Positions 59,943-64,000 of a stretch of DNA of 64,000 nucleotides are shown here, one piece after another. This DNA comes from Aquatica leii. Lineage: Eukaryota > Arthropoda > Insecta > Coleoptera > Lampyridae. The stretch is taken from contig CM069432.1 in assembly GCA_035610365.1 (NCBI GenBank), positions 76,636,520 to 76,700,519 of the forward strand, written 5' to 3'. Under the pieces are notes generated by a model. The model saw only the letters and a program-made list of their open reading frames with translations, was not told the DNA's origin and ran no database searches. The translations under genes were made by a program, and so were the position numbers. The stretch's first letter is position 1; every line of letters begins with the position of its first letter.

Positions 59943-60500
59943 TTAAATTTGATGTATGGCTTTTGTGAAATAAGTTTCAGACATGAGACATACAACAATT
60001 TTTACTATGTCAAGTACTGCTGTTGATGTTGCAGCAGCCCATTGGCATTCTATTACAATATTCTTAATTGAGAAGCCATTTTTAAATTTAGAAATCGCTC
60101 CTTGTGCGCGATGTTCTAATTTGGAAATACGTTCATCCATTTTATTCAACTTCTCGAGTATTTGTTGAAGTGTTTTGTCAATGGATGAATTCTATTGACT
60201 TGCTTTCTTCTCTTGCTTATTATTATATTTTGTTTCCTGAGCTGCAATTATACACCCGCGATGGTTAGCCGAGTGCTGTTCTCCACAATAAACACACTAT
60301 AGTTTTGCTTCTTTTAGATTTTTACAATCTGCTGTGCTATGTCTTTGCACAGTATTTTTGAGTACGACCATAAGCTTGGCACCCTTTGCACTGCGGTACT
60401 AATTTGGATTTTTTAATTGGTTGAATTTGCATTCTTATACCCAGATGTCAGTAATGCCAAAGATTTTATTGATATTCTCGTCATTTCTAAATGACAGCAT
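59943..60500 (-). pseudogene. jockey ORF1 (Gag-like) with zinc knuckles
   Basis: Readable pieces in order are LSFRNDENINKIFGITDIWV, VPQCKGCQAYGRTQKYCAKT (a C-x2-C-x7-C knuckle-like block near 60390) and CVYCGEQHSANHRGCIIAAQ (C-x2-C-x4-H-x4-C, 60250-60295). A downstream segment MDERISKLEHRAQGAIS may be the helical C-terminus. The spaced CCHC knuckles are the signature of jockey-clade ORF1 proteins. Confidence 0.8.
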
Positions 60501-60654
60501 GATGTTCAGATTGTGGAGAGGTGAGTCATTTATCCATTTTTTTTCTTATATTTTATTCTTATCCACTTCGCCTCTTTTGTTAGGTTTTGCTCATCTGTAT
60601 AATATGTGCTTTTTACAGTTTACAAAACCTTATTCTTCTCTTAGAGACGTATAA

Positions 60655-60900
60655 TATATTGGTAAAAAATTGCATCAAATCCACGACACTTTAACATCTG
60701 AATAAAATTATGTGCCGTTAATGTTAAATAACTTTTTATTCGAAAGTAGTTACATTTTTACTTTCTAATTTAGATATACTGTATAAAAAATAATTCATAA
60801 ATTGTAAAAAATATTACTCTGTTACATTTGTAATCTACATTTTATCTAGATCATTGTTATAAAATAGATAAAATTAAATGAATAAAAATAGATTCAATTT
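60655..60900 (-). repeat. Repeat D, inverted copy at right side of jockey element
   Basis: The complement reads TTATTCAGATGTTAAAGTG, TCGTGGATTTGATGCAATTT and AAAAATGTAACTA, matching 54850-54960 in opposite orientation. Confidence 0.6.
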
Positions 60901-62447
60901 ACTTAAACTGATGTACAATGTTTATGACTCAATTTATGAGTAGCTTCACAGCGGTACATACTATAACAGACTTTTATCTAACACCGTAGTTATTAATCTA
61001 CTTTCATTTTTTGATTTTGTTTGCCTATTAGATAAATTAAAATACATACAAAAAACTATTGTATTACAATCAGCAAACCCCTAAATTTTAATTGCGTATT
61101 TGTTTGGCTGAGACTTGATGTATACAAGAAATCATGTGCGTTTTTTGAACTAGAGCAGTTGTTTGCGAATGCTGTCAGAATTGCATACTTTCTAACACTT
61201 ACTAACTAAACAAAGCAAGTCTATCTATCGGCTTGAAGAAAAGTCACGGTTATTAGACTAATTAGTTGTGAAATAAAGAACCAGAACAACAAAATGTAGT
61301 AGTGTGAACTGCTGTTCTTTTGGTAGATGTTTTTTGTACATTTTTAACAAATCGTAATCTTGTAGAGAATTTGCATCGCAAATAGTACTATAAAAGTTAA
61401 ACGTTACTTTACACATACGAGTACCTATACCTATGAATCCAGATAGTAAAAATAGCTTGTCTTGACGATGATAGAATATCACAAAAACCTTACCATAACA
61501 AGTGTAACAACTTAATGTAAGCTTAAATTTTGCTTATAAAAATTAAATCAAATTAAAAACTTGTTAGGTTTTTTAACCGAAAAGAATAAGCGGAAACAAC
61601 ATACATACGAATGACCAAGGTACTGCAATGCATTATAAACTCTTTTGTTATAAATGACAACAATAAGGATTTGAAAATAAGTGAATAGTTGTTAGATTAC
61701 TTTCATGTTTTGATACTTTATTTTATTATGATTAGTAAAATGTCTACATAAATAATCAATAAAAAACTATAACATTTACCTTGTGATTAAAAAATAGATT
61801 TTGTTTTTAAATCAAAATTAATAATTGATTTTTCTATTGTTGAATTAAAAAATCAAACTTATATTATATATTATCGAAAATGTCAAATAACTACAGTTGC
61901 TATAATACAAAAACAAGTAGGTACAACGATTTGTAAAAGTTCAAGATTCTCTTATTACAGGAAATAAAAAACAAACACACGCACATACCTTTGCAAGCAC
62001 AACATATTGATCGTCTATCGGTAAACTGCCACTAAATTCAACATCCCTGATTTTTCGTGCATACTTTGTATTCTGTAAATTTTATAGTTTTTTTGGTTCA
62101 ATTCTTTTACATAAGCGTTTTTATTTAAAACCTGTTACTTAAAATAACAGTAAATCAAAACACAATTATTAAATGTTTACAAAATCGTTAAAACCTCTTA
62201 GCTTATTTTAAAATATTAAATCTATTAAACGTTTAACAAATGATATTTCATTTAATTTAAAAACATTTTAACAAAAATTAAAAAAAAATTATATTTAAGA
62301 AAAAGTAAAAAAATATATAAATACAACGCCTATGGTAATATTTTAATGTTATCGTCTGCAGTCTTGGAAGCTGCAAGTAGGTACTTAATTTTAATAAAAG
62401 ATTATTTTACTATTTGTAAACGCATTAAAAAAATTACGGTAATAATT

Positions 62448-62545
62448 CCCAGACAGCACGTTACGTTTTATTGACGTCAAAATTACGTACGGGACGTCAT
62501 TACGACGTGTGAATGTCGTCATATGACGTCAGTGTGCTGCCTGGG
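62448..62545. mobile_element. 98-bp MITE with CCCAG(A/G)CAGCAC ends
   Basis: CCCAGACAGCAC (62448-62459) faces the complement of CCCAGGCAGCAC (62534-62545), one mismatch. The interior holds six GACGT/ACGTC-type motifs in 80 bp. Left and right flanks share only TT, so the target duplication is unclear. The end sequence resembles the CTATCTGGG end of the region at 56110. Confidence 0.7.
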
Positions 62546-63576
62546 TTGTTGCCGGGCTGTTACAACACCACAAAATTTAATTTATATTGACTTTGAGGTG
62601 TGATGAAAAATATAAACCGAGTATATTCATTGAGTGTGCACTAATGGGACATCTAAATATCCATATAATATCATTTGCAGATACATTTATATTAAAAAAC
62701 GCAACTTTTAAATCTACTCTAGTAGAACACATTTTGCTCCTTCTAAACTTTTTGCTTGATTTTTATTAATATTCATTATTGAATATAGCTGAAACGATAA
62801 CTTACGCAGACTTTTGATGTGTGTATGAGTAAACTAAGTGCAAAAAATATTATTGAGTAACTTTTTTCTAAGGAGTGTACCGTCTGTACGGTGAGCATTT
62901 TGATCGTGTGCCAATATTGCTCTGAATTACTTGAGCGTATGTGATAGCAAACACTCACGTGATTAAAACATACAATTTTATAAATTGTGTTTAAAACGAT
63001 TTCAATAAATAGAAAGCGAGTTATGAATTTTCAAATGTAAAGAAGTGTGTTATCATACCCTTAAAAACATTACACCATCTAATGCAAATCAACAATGCAA
63101 CACCAAAATGCATATATATAAAGATAAGCAAATACATCAACCGTTTTGAAAAACACTCGAAAGAAGCTGACAAAATTATCAACAAAGCGTAAACATTAAT
63201 TAATAAACCACGGTATTACTTAAAAAACATAGTACTGTTTAATTTGTTATTTATAATAAAGTATAGACTGAACGTCTTCAAACTTGAATTAAACAATTTT
63301 TGCCAATTTGTTTTATCGTTTTTTTAATCTTCTGATTTTATGTTCATCCCACAATTTATCATTGCTTTCTTCACTGTGAATATTCAAATCTATACAACAA
63401 ACGGTCAAAAAATATATAAAATTTAGTAAATTTAGGTAATCGAAGAAGTTCTATTCAACTAAACCATTTTAGTTAATAGCTACGTAATAAGTAATCATTT
63501 TATTTAAACTATACAACATTAAATAAATTCATTAGAATTGTAATATAATCTTACTCAAATGTAATTACTTTTTTAG

Positions 63577-63878
63577 GCTACACATTGAAATAATGGGTAA
63601 ATTAGCTCAAACCTACAACGATGAATTATGCTTCACAAATGATGATACTAAAACACTACAAAACATTAACAAACATGATCAAAACATACTTAAAGTTATC
63701 TATCCTGGACGGTGTCTTTATGGTGAACCAGATTTAGAACGGTTAATGAAAAGAAATGATCTAACCGCGAAACAACTCAAATGGATTTGGACTACTTGGC
63801 ATAATTTTGTTGGACCTAAGGTTAAAGAACTATATCCGCTTTCTATTAAAATTCAAAATTTAGCTGCTCGTAACAATG
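63577..63878 (+). CDS. ACE-like peptidase M2, exon 3
   Basis: After the acceptor CTTTTTTAG at 63576 the first base completes the Arg codon begun in exon 2 and the frame runs LHIEIMGKLAQTYNDELCF, LKVIYPGRCLYGEPDLERLM, LKWIWTTWHNFVGPKVKELY and IQNLAARNN. The Cys...C(L/Y) pair in DELCF and GRCLYGEPDLE matches the disulphide-bearing segment xxxVCxxxx...CLxLEPxLxxI of M2 peptidases, and LKWIWTTWHNFVGPKVKELY matches the x-x-x-WxxWxxxxGxxxxxxY segment after it. The exon ends with a split codon (G before GTAAG). The HEMGH zinc site and Glu ligand are not in the window, so catalytic competence cannot be judged. An in-frame ATG at 63593 is internal, not a start. Confidence 0.92.
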
Positions 63879-64000
63879 GTAAGAATTTTTAAATGATTAA
63901 TTTTAAATAATTTAATGTATAATTAGGGTAAAAACTATGTGGTGTGGCCATCATAAAGTCATTAACTGAATTTTTGCAGGGTGTATTAGGTAGTGGTAAC

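Larger units (their letters stand above)
57770..60690 (-). mobile_element. jockey-type non-LTR retrotransposon, decayed
   Basis: On the - strand, Gag-like ORF1 with zinc knuckles (about 60500-59943) is followed by ORF2 with endonuclease (about 59860-59600) and reverse transcriptase to the C-terminal domain (about 59200-57775). The order and motifs are those of the jockey clade. Stops and frameshifts occur throughout. The element is bordered on the right by sequence matching repeat D in inverse orientation. Confidence 0.85.
51660..63576 (+). other. ACE-like gene intron 2 (about 11.9 kb)
   Basis: It starts GTTAAT and ends TACTTTTTTAG. Contents listed separately: orphan ORF, Tc1-like element, diverged tandem repeats, mariner-like remnant, jockey element and a MITE. 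The stretches 60960-62440 and 62560-63570 hold no recognised feature, except that 62600-62680 weakly resembles 8880-8950 (TGxGCxAxTGGGACATxTA), probably a shared repeat. Confidence 0.65.

Overview
This is an AT-rich window of nuclear DNA from an arthropod, most probably an insect. Intergenic and intronic sequence dominates, genes are split by GT-AG introns, TTAA- and TA-target DNA transposons are common, and the transposon families are those usual in insect genomes. I cannot assign an order from sequence alone. No tRNA, rRNA, CRISPR array or bacterial-style operon was seen.

The one cellular gene I can support is the 5' half of a peptidase M2 (angiotensin-converting-enzyme-like) gene on the + strand. 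Exon 1 (15021-15126) carries the signal peptide, exon 2 is 51389-51659 and exon 3 is 63577-63878. Splice phases match at both junctions. Intron 1 is about 36 kb and intron 2 about 12 kb. The zinc-binding exons lie beyond the right edge. A TATA box and a plausible initiator lie just upstream of exon 1. A second promoter-like region at 5520-5830 has heat-shock-element-like sites, a TATA box, an initiator and a consensus 5' splice site, but no ORF follows it.

Almost everything else recognisable is mobile DNA, most of it inside the two introns. From left to right: a dispersed repeat (1-574), a Penelope-type RT fragment (820-1260), a hammerhead-bearing repeat (about 1650-2062, - strand), a hAT-like MITE (6113-6707), a Tc1-like remnant (7930-8320), a MITE (13158-13449), a hAT-like coding scrap (13690-13860), a long intronic hairpin (15503-15920), a nearly intact piggyBac element (18607-21217), a mariner remnant (22683-23620), a Kolobok-like element encoding transposase plus a YqaJ nuclease (24093-28373), an unclassified DDE transposon remnant (29580-30940), a hAT C-terminal scrap (31188-31315), a decayed Ty3/gypsy element with a macro domain after integrase (34200-37299), a Penelope-type inverted unit with a 14-bp target duplication (38206-38851), a 6.8-kb element with arms of about 1 kb in inverted orientation (39358-46153) holding a broken Tc1-like copy, a second copy of the first repeat (46183-48168) carrying two insertions, a Tc1-like element (53266-54306), diverged repeats (54320-56110), a mariner-like remnant (56568-57330), a jockey-type non-LTR element (57770-60690) and a 98-bp MITE (62448-62545).

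The most interesting signal is a small non-autonomous repeat family with a type I hammerhead ribozyme. Two diverged copies in opposite orientations (44.8 kb apart) each lost a different core element, but stem I shows two compensatory base-pair changes between them. The second copy sits in a 12-bp target duplication, and the unoccupied version of that site is present at 231-252. This looks like an animal retrozyme-like retroelement.
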